64,000 nt of DNA from Mesorhizobium escarrei (GTDB taxonomy: Bacteria; Pseudomonadota; Alphaproteobacteria; Rhizobiales; Rhizobiaceae). Below, in pieces: positions 55,680 through 64,000 of the stretch. The stretch lies in contig NZ_CAKXZT010000117.1 in NCBI RefSeq assembly GCF_935825525.1, positions 118,405 to 182,404 on the forward strand, written 5' to 3'. The first letter of the stretch is position 1. Every line of letters starts with the position of its first letter. The position numbers and the translations under genes were made by a program. The notes beneath the pieces are model-generated. The model was not told the DNA's origin and did no database searches. It saw nothing but the letters and a program-made list of their open reading frames with translations.

Positions 55680-56933
55680 ATGTCCGCCTTCAAATCCGAT
55701 TTCCTGCGCATAATGAGCGAGCGCGGTTTCATCCACCAGATATCGGATGATGCCGGCCTCGACCAGCTTTTCGCCAAGGAAACGGTGACCGCCTATGTCG
55801 GTTACGATGCCACGGCAACCAGCCTGCATATCGGCAATCTGATTTCCGCGACCATGCTCTACTGGCTGCAGGAGACCGGCCACCGGCCGATCGCACTGAT
55901 GGGCGGCGGCACTTCGATGATCGGCGATCCTTCCTTCCGCGACGACCAGCGCAAGCTTTTGACGCCTGAGGCCATCGCCACCAACATCGAGGGCATCAAG
56001 CGCATCTTCGGCCGCATCCTGCGATTCGGCGACGGTCCGAACGATGCGATCATGGTCAACAATGCGGACTGGCTGATGAAGCTCAACTATGTCGAGTTCC
56101 TGCGCGATGTCGGCCGGCATTTTTCGGTCAACCGCATGCTGACCTTCGACAGCGTCAAGCTGAGGCTCGAGCGCGAACAATCGCTGTCGTTCCTCGAATT
56201 CAATTACATGATCCTGCAGGGCTATGATTTCGTCGAGCTCAGCCGGCGCTATGGCTGCCGCCTGCAGATGGGCGGATCGGACCAGTGGGGCAATATCATC
56301 AACGGCGTCGATCTCGGACACCGCATGGGCACGCCGCAGCTTTATGCCCTGACCACACCGCTGCTGACGACGTCATCAGGCGCCAAGATGGGCAAATCGG
56401 CCAACGGCGCGGTCTGGCTGAACGGCGACCTCTACTCGCCCTATGATTTCTGGCAGTACTGGCGCAACACCGAGGACGCCGACGTCACGCGCTTCCTCAA
56501 GATTTTCACCCGCCTGCCGCTCGGCGAGATCGCCCGGCTAGCCGCCCTTGGCGGCTCCGAGATCAACGAGGCCAAGAAGGTCCTGGCCACGGAAACGACG
56601 GCCATCGTGCACGGCCGCGAAGCAGCCGAGCAAGCCGAGGAAACCGCGCGCAAGACGTTCGAAGAAGGCGCGCTGGCCGAAACGCTGCCGACCGTCGAGG
56701 TGGGCAAAGCCGATCTGGAAAGCGGCGTCGGCATATTGTCGCTGTTCGTCACCGCCGGGCTGGCTGCGTCCAACGGCGAAGCGCGGCGACACATCCAGGG
56801 CGGCGCGGTGCGGCTGAACGACCAGTCCGTTTCCGATGATCGCCGGTTGGTGACACTTCAGGATCTCGGCCCGGAACAAGTCGTAAAACTGTCGCTCGGC
56901 AAGAAAAAACACGTTCTGGTGCGGCCGGTCTGA
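55680..56933 (+). CDS. tyrS: Tyrosine--tRNA ligase
   Basis: 417-aa class I synthetase. [54 protein letters not shown] has the HIGH-type [28 protein letters not shown] binds tyrosine/[19 protein letters not shown] is the KMSKS loop (KMGKS). The C-terminal S4-like domain ([28 protein letters not shown]) is complete. Confidence 0.97.
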   Translation: MSAFKSDFLRIMSERGFIHQISDDAGLDQLFAKETVTAYVGYDATATSLHIGNLISATMLYWLQETGHRPIALMGGGTSMIGDPSFRDDQRKLLTPEAIATNIEGIKRIFGRILRFGDGPNDAIMVNNADWLMKLNYVEFLRDVGRHFSVNRMLTFDSVKLRLEREQSLSFLEFNYMILQGYDFVELSRRYGCRLQMGGSDQWGNIINGVDLGHRMGTPQLYALTTPLLTTSSGAKMGKSANGAVWLNGDLYSPYDFWQYWRNTEDADVTRFLKIFTRLPLGEIARLAALGGSEINEAKKVLATETTAIVHGREAAEQAEETARKTFEEGALAETLPTVEVGKADLESGVGILSLFVTAGLAASNGEARRHIQGGAVRLNDQSVSDDRRLVTLQDLGPEQVVKLSLGKKKHVLVRPV

Positions 56934-57220
56934 CCAGAGCCTGATTGCGCAGCACGCTCTCGAGCTGCCGCCCTCCATCCGATTGCGACGTGGAACGCGT
57001 CATCGTGGTACAATCTGAGCCGATGCGCCGGCCGGCTCGGACGCGCCATGTATGGACGTTCCTGGACAGTGCGCGTATCGAACTCGCATCTTGGCCGGGT
57101 ACCAAAAGTTGCGCGGAACAAGCCCGCGCAACTTTGTTGTTGTCGGAGTTCACGCCGAGTGCGTCGGGACCATGGGAGCAGCCTCCAATTCGTTAAACCG
57201 CCCATGGACTTCGATATCAC
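56934..57220. other. Non-coding stretch with strong hairpin beside transporter remnant
   Basis: Roughly 287 bp after tyrS. A perfect 12-bp inverted repeat, AAAGTTGCGCGG (57105-57116) and CCGCGCAACTTT (57124-57135) with a 7-nt loop, is followed on the plus strand by GTTGTTGT. It might terminate tyrS (about 170 bp away) or be an end of a lost element. No coding sequence supported. Confidence 0.5.
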
Positions 57221-57796
57221 GATCGCCCGGCCGATCGGGCCGTGGATGCGGTTACCGAGCAGAGGCTGGAAGGCACTCGACATCAAAGTCGGCAAGTTGC
57301 GCCTGTAGCTGAAGTACGCAAGCGCCAATCCGACAACCGCGTAGATCGCCCACGGGTGCAGCGCCCAATGGAAATAGGCGTATTGCATTGCCACGACCGC
57401 GGCCTCCCTTGACTGCGGCTCCGCCATTCCGTGCGGTGGCGCGCCAAAATGGAAGACCGGTTCGGCCACTCCCCAAAACATCAGGCCGATGCCCATCCCG
57501 ACGCTGAACATCATGCAGACCCATGACACGGTCGAAAATTCAGGCTTTTCGTCATCTCGCCCGAGCTTGATCTTGCCGAACCTGCCAACCGCCAGGAAAA
57601 CAGCGAACACCAGGAAGAACGCCGTCGAAACGACAAACATCCAGCCGAATGTCTTGATGATCGTATTTAAAGTCGCTGTCGCCACTGTGGCGAGACTGTC
57701 AGGAGCGAGGCCGCCCCAAAGCACAAAGCCGCCAGCTATGATGACAGCCGGCCAAAATACGCCGGAATCTACACTCCGGGTGCCTGTTACGGACAT
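57221..57796 (-). pseudogene. 5' fragment of a BCCT-family transporter gene
   Basis: The first ~192 residues of a betaine/carnitine/choline transporter: MSVTGTRSVDSGVFWPAVIIAGGF, TLNTIIKTFGWMFVVSTAFFLVFAVFLAVGRFGKIKLGRDDEKPEFSTVSWVCMMFSVGMGIGLMFWGVAEPVFHF, WAIYAVVGLALAYFSYRRNLPTLMSSAFQPLLGNRIHGPIGRA. Homology stops abruptly at ~57221; complete BCCT proteins have ~500-700 aa with 12 TM helices. The open frame continues to 56858 with unrelated residues. ATG 57796 has GGGAG upstream, so the 5' signals remain. Confidence 0.88.
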
Positions 57797-57970
57797 CCGC
57801 TCACTCCCATTTTGTGTGAACATCGTGCGCGGCCGGCTTTTCAAGCATTTTCTGGCTGGAACGACAGAGCGGTTCGCGTGGTAAAACTGATTGAATGACG
57901 CTGCGCTAGCTGGCTCAATCGCGACTTCGTTGCGACCCAGTTCCGACACATTCGAAAGTTGTCGGTTATG

Positions 57971-58075
57971 CCGATCATGTCCATGTTGTTGTTCCGGTCA
58001 TAGAGCGTGCCCTGAAAGGTGGCGCCGATGCGCGGGCCGCGCAGCACGCCATTGGGGAGCTTCAGATACCCGGCC
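57971..58075 (-). pseudogene. Copied fragment of the AsmA-like gene
   Basis: 105 bp aligns without gaps to 60361-60465 in the same orientation with about ten mismatches (~90% identity). It encodes LRGPRIGATFQGTLYDRNNNMDMIG, matching LRGPRIGTTFQGTLYDQNNKMDMTG of the AsmA-like protein. Flanking DNA is unrelated. It marks a duplication about 2.4 kb from the source. Confidence 0.9.
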
Positions 58076-58148
58076 TTGATTCAGCCACAAGCCCAAATTG
58101 CTGGATTTGGCAGCCCAGGAAGGATAGGCTTGGTTTTTGGTTCAAGCG

Positions 58149-59879
58149 ATGGAACAGAGACTAGCCGCAATTCTGGCTGCCGATATGGCGGGCTACAGTC
58201 GGCTAATGGAGGCCGACGAATCCGGCACGCTCGCACGCCTTCGGACCCATCGCATAGAACTGGTCGATCCCGCCATCGCGAAGAACAAGGGCCGGATCAT
58301 CAAGACCACCGGAGACGGCATGCTCGTTGAGTTCCAGAGCGTGACCGATGCCGTGAAATGCGCCGTGGAAATCCAACAGCGCATGAAACGGCGCAATTCG
58401 GATGTGCCGCAAGAACGGCGTATCGAATTCAGGATCGGCATAAATCTCGGCGACATCATTTTCGATGATGAGGATATTTTCGGCGACGGCGTCAATATTG
58501 CCTCGCGCATCGAGCAACTCGCCGACGTCGGCGGCATCTGCGTGACCGCAGCGGTGGCGACCCAAATTGCCGACCGTCTCGAAATTGCCATGGAGGACCT
58601 GGGCGAGAAGACGTTAAAGAACATCAGCCGCCCGGTTCGCCTCTATCGCATTGGGTTTGACAGTGCTGTCCTGCCAGAAGTCGAGGCAAAGCGAGCCATC
58701 TCGAAACCTTCGATAGTGGTGCTGCCATTCAACAACATGAGCGGCGACCCCGAGCAGGAATTTTTCGCGGACGGACTGACCGAGGACATCATCACCGAAC
58801 TGTCCCGCCACCATGAGCTGTTCGTCATCTCGCGCAATTCCAGCTTCGTCTACAAGAATCGCGCCGTGAATGTGCGCGAGGTGGCCGAGAAACTCGACGT
58901 CCAATACCTGGTGGAGGGAAGCGTCCGCAAGATCGGCAACAGGGTGCGCGTGACGGTTCAGCTCATCGACACGGCGAATGACGCACATATTTGGGCAGAC
59001 AAGTATGACCGGAAGCTGGACGACATATTCGCGATTCAGGATGAGGTGACCTCGGCGATCGCAGCCACGCTGCCCGGTCGTGTCGAGGCGGCTCAGCGGG
59101 ACCAGCTCGCGCGGGCGAAACCTGCAAACATGGCCGCCTATGAATGTGTGCTTGCTGCCAAGGTGCTGCATCACCGAAGCACGATTGCGGATAATGAACG
59201 CGCGCAAACCTTGATAGGCAGGGCCGTCGCGCTCGACCCCGATTATGCCCATGCCCATGCCTGGCGGGCCTGCATCCTTGGCCAGGCCTGGGTCCATAAC
59301 TGGTGCGAAGACAGGGATGCGGTCTGGAACGACATCATGGCAGCGCTGGACAGGGCGCTGGCGCTGGACGACAACGATGCCGATGTCCACCGCATCCTCG
59401 CCGCAGTGAACGTGAACAACAATGAGCTGACCACAGCGCGCTACCATCAAGAGCGCGCCCTCGCCCTCAATCCCAATTACGACCTCGTGGTGGTGCAGCA
59501 AGGCGAGTTATTGACGTGGCTGGGGAGGCCGGAAGAGGGAATTGAATGGATCCGCAAGGCAATGCAGTTGAACCCGCACCACCCGGAGAGGTTCTGGAGC
59601 CATCTGGGAAAGGCGCATTTCGCCGCGCGCCAGTATGGCGAGGCGATCGAAGCTTTCATGCATCTGTCAACCATGGACTCGGTTCAGCACGCTTTCGCCG
59701 CTGCCTGCTACGGCTGGCTCGGCGACGAAATCGCGGCCGCGGCGCATCTAGGCAAGATCAGAACACTCGATCCCCAATTCGACCTCGATTCATTTATCGC
59801 CACCCTGCACTATGCCCAGGAGCCTGATGTGCAGCACGTCCGCGAAGGACTGCTGAAAGCCGGTATTGCCCACCTGTAG
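58149..59879 (+). CDS. Adenylate/guanylate cyclase domain protein with TPR repeats
   Basis: 576-aa protein. N-terminal class III nucleotide cyclase (res 1-170): RLAAILAADMAGYSRLMEADESGTLARL, GRIIKTTGDGMLVEFQSVTDAVKCAVEIQQRM, FRIGINLGDIIFDDEDIFGDGVNIASRIEQLA. Then a TolB/FlgO-like segment (SIVVLPFNNMSGDPEQEFFADGLTEDIITEL, VQYLVEGSVRKIGNRVRVTVQLIDTANDAHIWADKYDR) and C-terminal TPR repeats (ALDPDYAHAHAWRA, ALALNPNYDLVVVQQGELLTWLGRPEEG). Such proteins are numerous in rhizobia and probably cyclise ATP to cAMP; no TM segment is visible. ATG at 58149 is preferred over 58137. Confidence 0.9.
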   Translation: MEQRLAAILAADMAGYSRLMEADESGTLARLRTHRIELVDPAIAKNKGRIIKTTGDGMLVEFQSVTDAVKCAVEIQQRMKRRNSDVPQERRIEFRIGINLGDIIFDDEDIFGDGVNIASRIEQLADVGGICVTAAVATQIADRLEIAMEDLGEKTLKNISRPVRLYRIGFDSAVLPEVEAKRAISKPSIVVLPFNNMSGDPEQEFFADGLTEDIITELSRHHELFVISRNSSFVYKNRAVNVREVAEKLDVQYLVEGSVRKIGNRVRVTVQLIDTANDAHIWADKYDRKLDDIFAIQDEVTSAIAATLPGRVEAAQRDQLARAKPANMAAYECVLAAKVLHHRSTIADNERAQTLIGRAVALDPDYAHAHAWRACILGQAWVHNWCEDRDAVWNDIMAALDRALALDDNDADVHRILAAVNVNNNELTTARYHQERALALNPNYDLVVVQQGELLTWLGRPEEGIEWIRKAMQLNPHHPERFWSHLGKAHFAARQYGEAIEAFMHLSTMDSVQHAFAAACYGWLGDEIAAAAHLGKIRTLDPQFDLDSFIATLHYAQEPDVQHVREGLLKAGIAHL

Positions 59880-60036
59880 CCAGCCCGTAACTACGAACCA
59901 GATCCAATCAGGGACAGGCAAAGAAGACCGGCCCCCCACCCGATGCGGACCTTGTGGCATGAACGACAGGCGGCTTAGGTCATGGGCGTGAATTCGGTCG
60001 GGGCGATCCACTTAGGGTCAAGACTCGGTCGCTCTA

Positions 60037-60140
60037 ATGCATGTCGCGCAAAAGGGTGCAGCGGTTTTGCGATAGCGACATGCATAAAAACAACAGCCTA
60101 AAGCGCGTCGCATGAGGCCGGTCAAACGCGACGCGCTTTA
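60037..60140. repeat. Double palindromic intergenic element
   Basis: Two hairpins in tandem: ATGCATGTCGC / GCGACATGCAT (60037-60047, 60075-60085; 11 bp) and TAAAGCGCGTCGC / GCGACGCGCTTTA (60099-60111, 60128-60140; 13 bp). A related half (GATGCATGTCGCTCTAATGC) occurs near 21095. Between the convergent cyclase and AsmA-like genes; may act as a terminator. Confidence 0.8.
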
Positions 60141-60158
60141 AGTGATTGGGTTTTGACC

Positions 60159-63100
60159 TTACCGGTACTCGAAGATCGACCTGAAAATTCCGGGCGCGAT
60201 CACCGACAGCGGATTGACGTCCAGTTTGGGCTTGTTGGCATCGCCCCTGAGCCGGTAGGTCACGCCGATCAGGCCGCGATCGCGGCCATTGCCGAGCAGC
60301 GCGCCGAACAGCGGCAGTTCGCCAAAAATGCGGTTGATGCCATAGACCGGCATGAAGGTGCCGGTCATGTCCATTTTGTTGTTCTGGTCATAGAGCGTGC
60401 CCTGGAAGGTGGTGCCGATCCGCGGGCCGCGCAGCACGCCATTGGCCAGCTTCAGATAGCCGGCGCCCTTTTCGATCTCGGAAAAGCCGCGCTCGAACTT
60501 CACTCTCGACGTGTCGATATTGGCTTTGACAGCTTCGTTGAGGTTGCGGCTGTCGCCCGCCGGCGTCGTCGATACGAGCGAGGCGAGTTTCGGCTCGTTG
60601 ACCACAAAGAAATTATGCGAGTCGACCTGGCCCTTCATCGGCCCATCGCTTGCCCCGGCGAGCGCCAGGGTGATCGAACCGCCCTCCATATGCTCGTAGA
60701 TGTTGAGGAACCGCAGGATGGCGCCGGCATCGGCCGAACGCACCTTGAGGGCGCGCTTGCCGGCGCCGGTCGTATTGCTGACGCTGATGGCAGCACCCGA
60801 ACTTGCCGTGGCGCTCACCTTGAGCCCATTCACCCTCGAGCCGGCGGCGCTGTAGTCGAGCTTCAGGTTCGACAGCGTCTCGTTGTGGAAGCCGATCAGC
60901 GAATTGACGTCGGCGCTGACCGAAATCGCGTCGGAACCCGTGGCCTTTGTGGCAGTGTCGACATCGGACGTAAATTGCTTGATCAGCGAGCGCGCATCCA
61001 GCGCGCTGCCGCTGATGTCGATCGCGTAGCCCTTGCCCGATCGTGTCACCGAAACGGCAACGTCGTCTCCCCGGTTCAGCTTGACGTTGCTGAACCGCGC
61101 CGAGGACAGGGCGCCGTTGACCAGCACCACGCCGCCATCGATCGAAAAGGTCTTTCCATTCAGGTCGAAGTCGGACAGCGTCGTGGTGTCGCCGGATTTG
61201 GCCATGGCAAATGAGACATTGGCTGGAATTCCAGGCCCCTTGCTCCAGCCTGCCCAGGGAATGTCCAGCCTGGCATTGGTCAGGTCCGCCGAAACAGTCT
61301 GGTTGCCCGTGCCGCTCTTGTCGATCTCAACCTTGACGGTTCCGGAAAGCAGCTCCGACAGGCCAGGCATGGCGGCGGCACGTATCTTGTCGTCGAGCAT
61401 CAGCGCCACTTTCCGGCTGCGTGGCGGTCCGCCATCCCTGAGCGGTTCGATCAGGTCGAGTTCGGCTGGAATGCCGTTGAGCAGCGCCTTGGCTGATATC
61501 ACCGCCTTCTCGGGTTCGACCGTGATCGAACCGTCCGCGTCCGTCACCGTCTGGTCTTCGAACGGCTTGCCCAGCGACAGGTCTTTGTAATCGAGCGTCA
61601 CCAGCCAATCGAGTTTCGAGCTGTCGACGCCGCGCTGCAGCGGAATGTCCGCCTTGACGTGGCCGGTCACCGTGCCGGACAGGTCTTCCGGCAGCAGGCC
61701 GACACGGCGCATGCCGTTGATCGGCTCGTAGGAGGCGAGCTCGGCGATTGCGGACGCCTCCCCGGCAACATCGATATCGAGCGCGCCGATCACCGGCGGG
61801 CGGTTCGCCGCCTTGACCGTCATCGTGCCGTTGCTTGCCGCGACCGTGCGGCCGCTGGCCATATAGACGTTGCCCGAGGACAAGGCGATGTCGACGTCAT
61901 TGCCGTGGAATTCGACAACACCGACGGCATCGCGTATCGGCGGAATGTGACCGGCTGTATCGAAGCGCGATCCTTCGATCTGGAAACGGCCGAATACCTC
62001 ATCTGATGAAAGCGGGATGCCGTTGCCAAGGCGCCCGGGCACGACCTGGAACTGCAGGCTCGCGTCGACGACGCGGCCGCCGAACAGGTTTTTCAGCACC
62101 CACAGGCGAGCGTTTCGCGCCGAAAACCAGGGCCACAACTGCTTGACATGCGAGACCGGCATGTCGTGGACGTTGAAGGCTACAGATATTCCCGGCACCT
62201 TTCCCCTGGCGAACTCGACCGAAGCCGTGCCCAGCGCCTCGCCGGCGGAGCCGGACCTGATCCCGATCTGCTCGGCCACGAGCTTGCGGCTGCGGGTCTG
62301 GTAGACGCCGGCGACACGGGCGATGAAATCGAGTGCGGGTTCGGAGGATTCAGAAGGCGCCAGCGTCGAGCCGTCGCTGGTCAGGTCGTAGCGATAGGAC
62401 GGCTCCTCGCCCGCTGTTCCAGTCGCCGGCATCGGCCCGATCGAGCCGGCGAAATCGAACGTCGAGCGACCGGTCCTCACTTGCAGCCGGTCCACCTGGA
62501 CCTTGTTGGCGCCGGCGACAAGCGTCGCAGCGAGATCGACGTCGGCTGGCAGCATCCCGCGCGAGCCGAGATCGAGCACGGAACCGGCGAACGACAACGA
62601 GGCCGTCAGCCGGGGCGCGTTCTCGCCGGATCCCTCCGATCCCACCAGCTTCAAGGCAATAGCGCCGAGCGTCCCGCCCGGCGTAGCCGCAGCCTCGTCA
62701 ACCTGCGCTATCTCGACGCTGGCATCCAACGCCGTCACCCGCCGCGTCGTCGTATCGCGGCTGGCTGAGGCGGCGATGGTGAGTGCCCTGCCGTCGACAT
62801 CCGCGTCGGATGAAAACTCCATGCCGCCCGGCCCCGACTGCGCAACGGTAGCATCCGCGATCCTGACCAGTTTGACCAACCCGGCCTCGGGCGGAACGAG
62901 GTCGACATTGCGCAGCTCGATCCGGCGCATCGAATCCTCGCGCACCGCATCGAGCGCGTGACCGATGCTGGCAAAGACCGAACCGGCCAGCTTTTCCGGA
63001 TCGATGAGGCCGTCGTCGTTGCGCAGCGCCGCCGTCCAGTCGCCACCCGACGGCAGCGCCGACATCACGATGCGCGCGTCGGAAATCCTGGCACTGGTAA

Positions 63101-63533
63101 GCCGCACCTCGCCCGAAAGCAGCGGTATCAGCCTTACGCCGAAGCGGACACGCCCGGCATCGGCCATCGGCTTGCCGTCGGCGGTCTTGAGGCTGACGTC
63201 GCTGACCTGCAGCGCAATGAAGCTCGATCCGTCGAGCGTGAGACGGGCCGGCCCGACCGCAACGTCGACGTCGACGCCGGCCAATTTCTCGATGGCCGTT
63301 TCCGCTTCGGCCCGCAGCCGCTCGGTGCCAAAATCGGACATGCCGATCGCATACACAGCGGCGGTGGCCAGCAGCACAAGGGCCAAAAAGCCGGCAAACA
63401 GCCGCGCAAGAATACCAACGCCGCGGCCCTGGCCGAGCGGCGGTACGCGGCACGCGGACGGGAAGGCCCCCAGGTCGGTGATTTCATCACGCCTGAATCT
63501 GATCTTCTCGTGCTGCGGCTGCTCCTGATCCAC
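60159..63533 (-). CDS. AsmA/YhdP-like envelope protein with DUF3971
   Basis: About 1124-aa protein anchored by one N-terminal TM helix (ILARLFAGFLALVLLATAAVYAIGM) with a large periplasmic beta-rich body. Conserved regions: GVDVDVAVGPARLTLDGSSFIALQVSDVSLKT (AsmA start), LPEDLSGTVTGHVKADIPLQ, and the C-terminal VLRGPRIGTTFQGTLYDQNNKMDMTGTFMPVYGINRIFGELPLFGALLGNGRDRGLIGVTYRLRG. This class (AsmA, YhdP, TamB relatives) bridges the periplasm for phospholipid transport. GTG at 63533 is preferred over a TTG at 63614. Divergent from bcp. Confidence 0.88.
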   Translation of the reverse strand: MDQEQPQHEKIRFRRDEITDLGAFPSACRVPPLGQGRGVGILARLFAGFLALVLLATAAVYAIGMSDFGTERLRAEAETAIEKLAGVDVDVAVGPARLTLDGSSFIALQVSDVSLKTADGKPMADAGRVRFGVRLIPLLSGEVRLTSARISDARIVMSALPSGGDWTAALRNDDGLIDPEKLAGSVFASIGHALDAVREDSMRRIELRNVDLVPPEAGLVKLVRIADATVAQSGPGGMEFSSDADVDGRALTIAASASRDTTTRRVTALDASVEIAQVDEAAATPGGTLGAIALKLVGSEGSGENAPRLTASLSFAGSVLDLGSRGMLPADVDLAATLVAGANKVQVDRLQVRTGRSTFDFAGSIGPMPATGTAGEEPSYRYDLTSDGSTLAPSESSEPALDFIARVAGVYQTRSRKLVAEQIGIRSGSAGEALGTASVEFARGKVPGISVAFNVHDMPVSHVKQLWPWFSARNARLWVLKNLFGGRVVDASLQFQVVPGRLGNGIPLSSDEVFGRFQIEGSRFDTAGHIPPIRDAVGVVEFHGNDVDIALSSGNVYMASGRTVAASNGTMTVKAANRPPVIGALDIDVAGEASAIAELASYEPINGMRRVGLLPEDLSGTVTGHVKADIPLQRGVDSSKLDWLVTLDYKDLSLGKPFEDQTVTDADGSITVEPEKAVISAKALLNGIPAELDLIEPLRDGGPPRSRKVALMLDDKIRAAAMPGLSELLSGTVKVEIDKSGTGNQTVSADLTNARLDIPWAGWSKGPGIPANVSFAMAKSGDTTTLSDFDLNGKTFSIDGGVVLVNGALSSARFSNVKLNRGDDVAVSVTRSGKGYAIDISGSALDARSLIKQFTSDVDTATKATGSDAISVSADVNSLIGFHNETLSNLKLDYSAAGSRVNGLKVSATASSGAAISVSNTTGAGKRALKVRSADAGAILRFLNIYEHMEGGSITLALAGASDGPMKGQVDSHNFFVVNEPKLASLVSTTPAGDSRNLNEAVKANIDTSRVKFERGFSEIEKGAGYLKLANGVLRGPRIGTTFQGTLYDQNNKMDMTGTFMPVYGINRIFGELPLFGALLGNGRDRGLIGVTYRLRGDANKPKLDVNPLSVIAPGIFRSIFEYR

Positions 63534-63628
63534 ACAATTTTCCGTTGAACGAACTCGACCGTGGACGAATCCCGGTGCGACAATATATCGATGAGGCTTC
63601 GCGCGTAACCTCAAACAAGGGCACCGAT

Positions 63629-64000
63629 ATGGCTGATCTCGACGTCGGCGACGTTGCGCCGCAGTTCGACCTTCCCCGTGACAGCGGCGGGTCGCTCAGC
63701 CTCGCGTCATTGCTGGGAAGGCCGGTCGTGCTTTACTTCTATCCGCAAGACGACACCACCGGCTGCACCAATGAGGCGATCGGCTTTTCGCAATTGAAGC
63801 CGGAATTCGAAAAGCTCGGCGCAATGGTGATCGGCCTGTCGCCGGACAGTGTCCGAAAACACGACAAATTCAAATCGAAATACGATCTGACCGTCGACCT
63901 CGTCGCCGACGAGGAGCGCAAGGTGATCGAAGCCTATCATCTGTGGGTCGAGAAGAAGCTCTATGGCCGCCGCTATATGGGTGTCGAGCGTGCAACGTTC
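63629..64000 (+). CDS. bcp: Peroxiredoxin Bcp (partial, runs off window)
   Basis: First 124 residues of a thioredoxin-fold peroxiredoxin of the BCP/PrxQ class. ADLDVGDVAPQFDLPRDSGGSLSLASLLGRPVVLYFYPQDDTTGCTNEAIGFSQL with the peroxidatic Cys46; the E. coli-type resolving Cys five residues on is replaced by Ile. It should reduce hydroperoxides with thioredoxin. ATG 63629. The 3' end is beyond the window. Confidence 0.93.
   Translation, partial: MADLDVGDVAPQFDLPRDSGGSLSLASLLGRPVVLYFYPQDDTTGCTNEAIGFSQLKPEFEKLGAMVIGLSPDSVRKHDKFKSKYDLTVDLVADEERKVIEAYHLWVEKKLYGRRYMGVERATF

Noticed and set aside
56858..57949. Single 363-codon BCCT-like gene
   Set aside because: Only ~192 residues from 57796 match BCCT; the remainder is non-homologous and antisense to tyrS at its end, so it is annotated as a truncated pseudogene.

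Overview
The window is a GC-rich, gene-dense stretch of alphaproteobacterial chromosome. Everything points to the Rhizobiales and most likely Mesorhizobium or a close relative. The evidence is: a 1-Cys/CGFS glutaredoxin-BolA pair, the F1 zeta inhibitor (DUF1476), DUF1127 proteins, the PurS/PurQ/PurL split FGAM synthase, an alphaproteobacterial LexA-type box upstream of recA, a pyridoxamine-pyruvate transaminase nearly identical to my memory of the Mesorhizobium loti enzyme, and many short palindromic intergenic elements typical of rhizobial chromosomes. I found no rRNA, tRNA, CRISPR array, intact transposase or phage gene. Most of the window is core chromosome with accessory patches.

Layout. 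1-7 kb: an acetyltransferase/acetylpolyamine-deacetylase pair, a cysteine desulfurase-like enzyme, a Tas-like aldo/keto reductase and several small or secreted proteins. 7-12.7 kb: a leftward operon resembling the coxDEF-type maturation set for molybdenum hydroxylases (flavin reductase, MoxR ATPase, CoxE-like VWA protein, split XdhC, MoeA/MobA-like fusion) with no hydroxylase subunits in view. 12.8-15 kb: an orphan amino-acid-type binding protein coupled to a P1 peptidase. 15-21.6 kb: DUF2171, DUF2259, purB, two RBBP9/YdeN-type hydrolases (one broken by an internal inversion), a VOC protein, an HpaI-type aldolase and the ATP synthase zeta inhibitor. 21.8-29.4 kb: purC-purS-(unknown coiled coil)-purQ, a lipoprotein, DUF1127 and a divergent MocR regulator, purL, bolA, grxD. 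29.5-37.5 kb: Bcr/CflA transporter, pyridoxamine-pyruvate transaminase with a remnant of 4-pyridoxolactonase, inositol monophosphatase family, ttcA, rpsD, murI, TrmJ-like methyltransferase. 37.7-46 kb: icd, GST, alaS, recA, PfkB kinase, TfoX-like, GFA-like. 46-53.2 kb: a complete leftward SUF operon (group I cysteine desulfurase-sufB-C-D-S-T-A). 53.5-64 kb: alpha/beta hydrolase, glycosyltransferase plus LpxB-N-like protein, tyrS, a rearranged zone (truncated BCCT transporter, copied fragment of the AsmA-like gene, cyclase-TPR gene), the AsmA-like gene and the start of bcp.

Functional links. Purine synthesis (purB, C, S, Q, L) dominates the centre. Fe-S biogenesis is represented by SUF plus the BolA/CGFS glutaredoxin pair. 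The molybdo-enzyme maturation operon and the vitamin B6 degradation gene are accessory metabolism, and the latter pathway is visibly decaying. The strongest unusual observations are (i) an RBBP9-type gene whose central 174 bp, including the catalytic serine, lies inverted between 5-bp inverted repeats; (ii) the surviving C-terminus of 4-pyridoxolactonase next to its former partner gene; and (iii) a 105-bp copy of the AsmA-like gene beside a truncated transporter and a cyclase gene. I found no convincing wholly new defence or mobile system.
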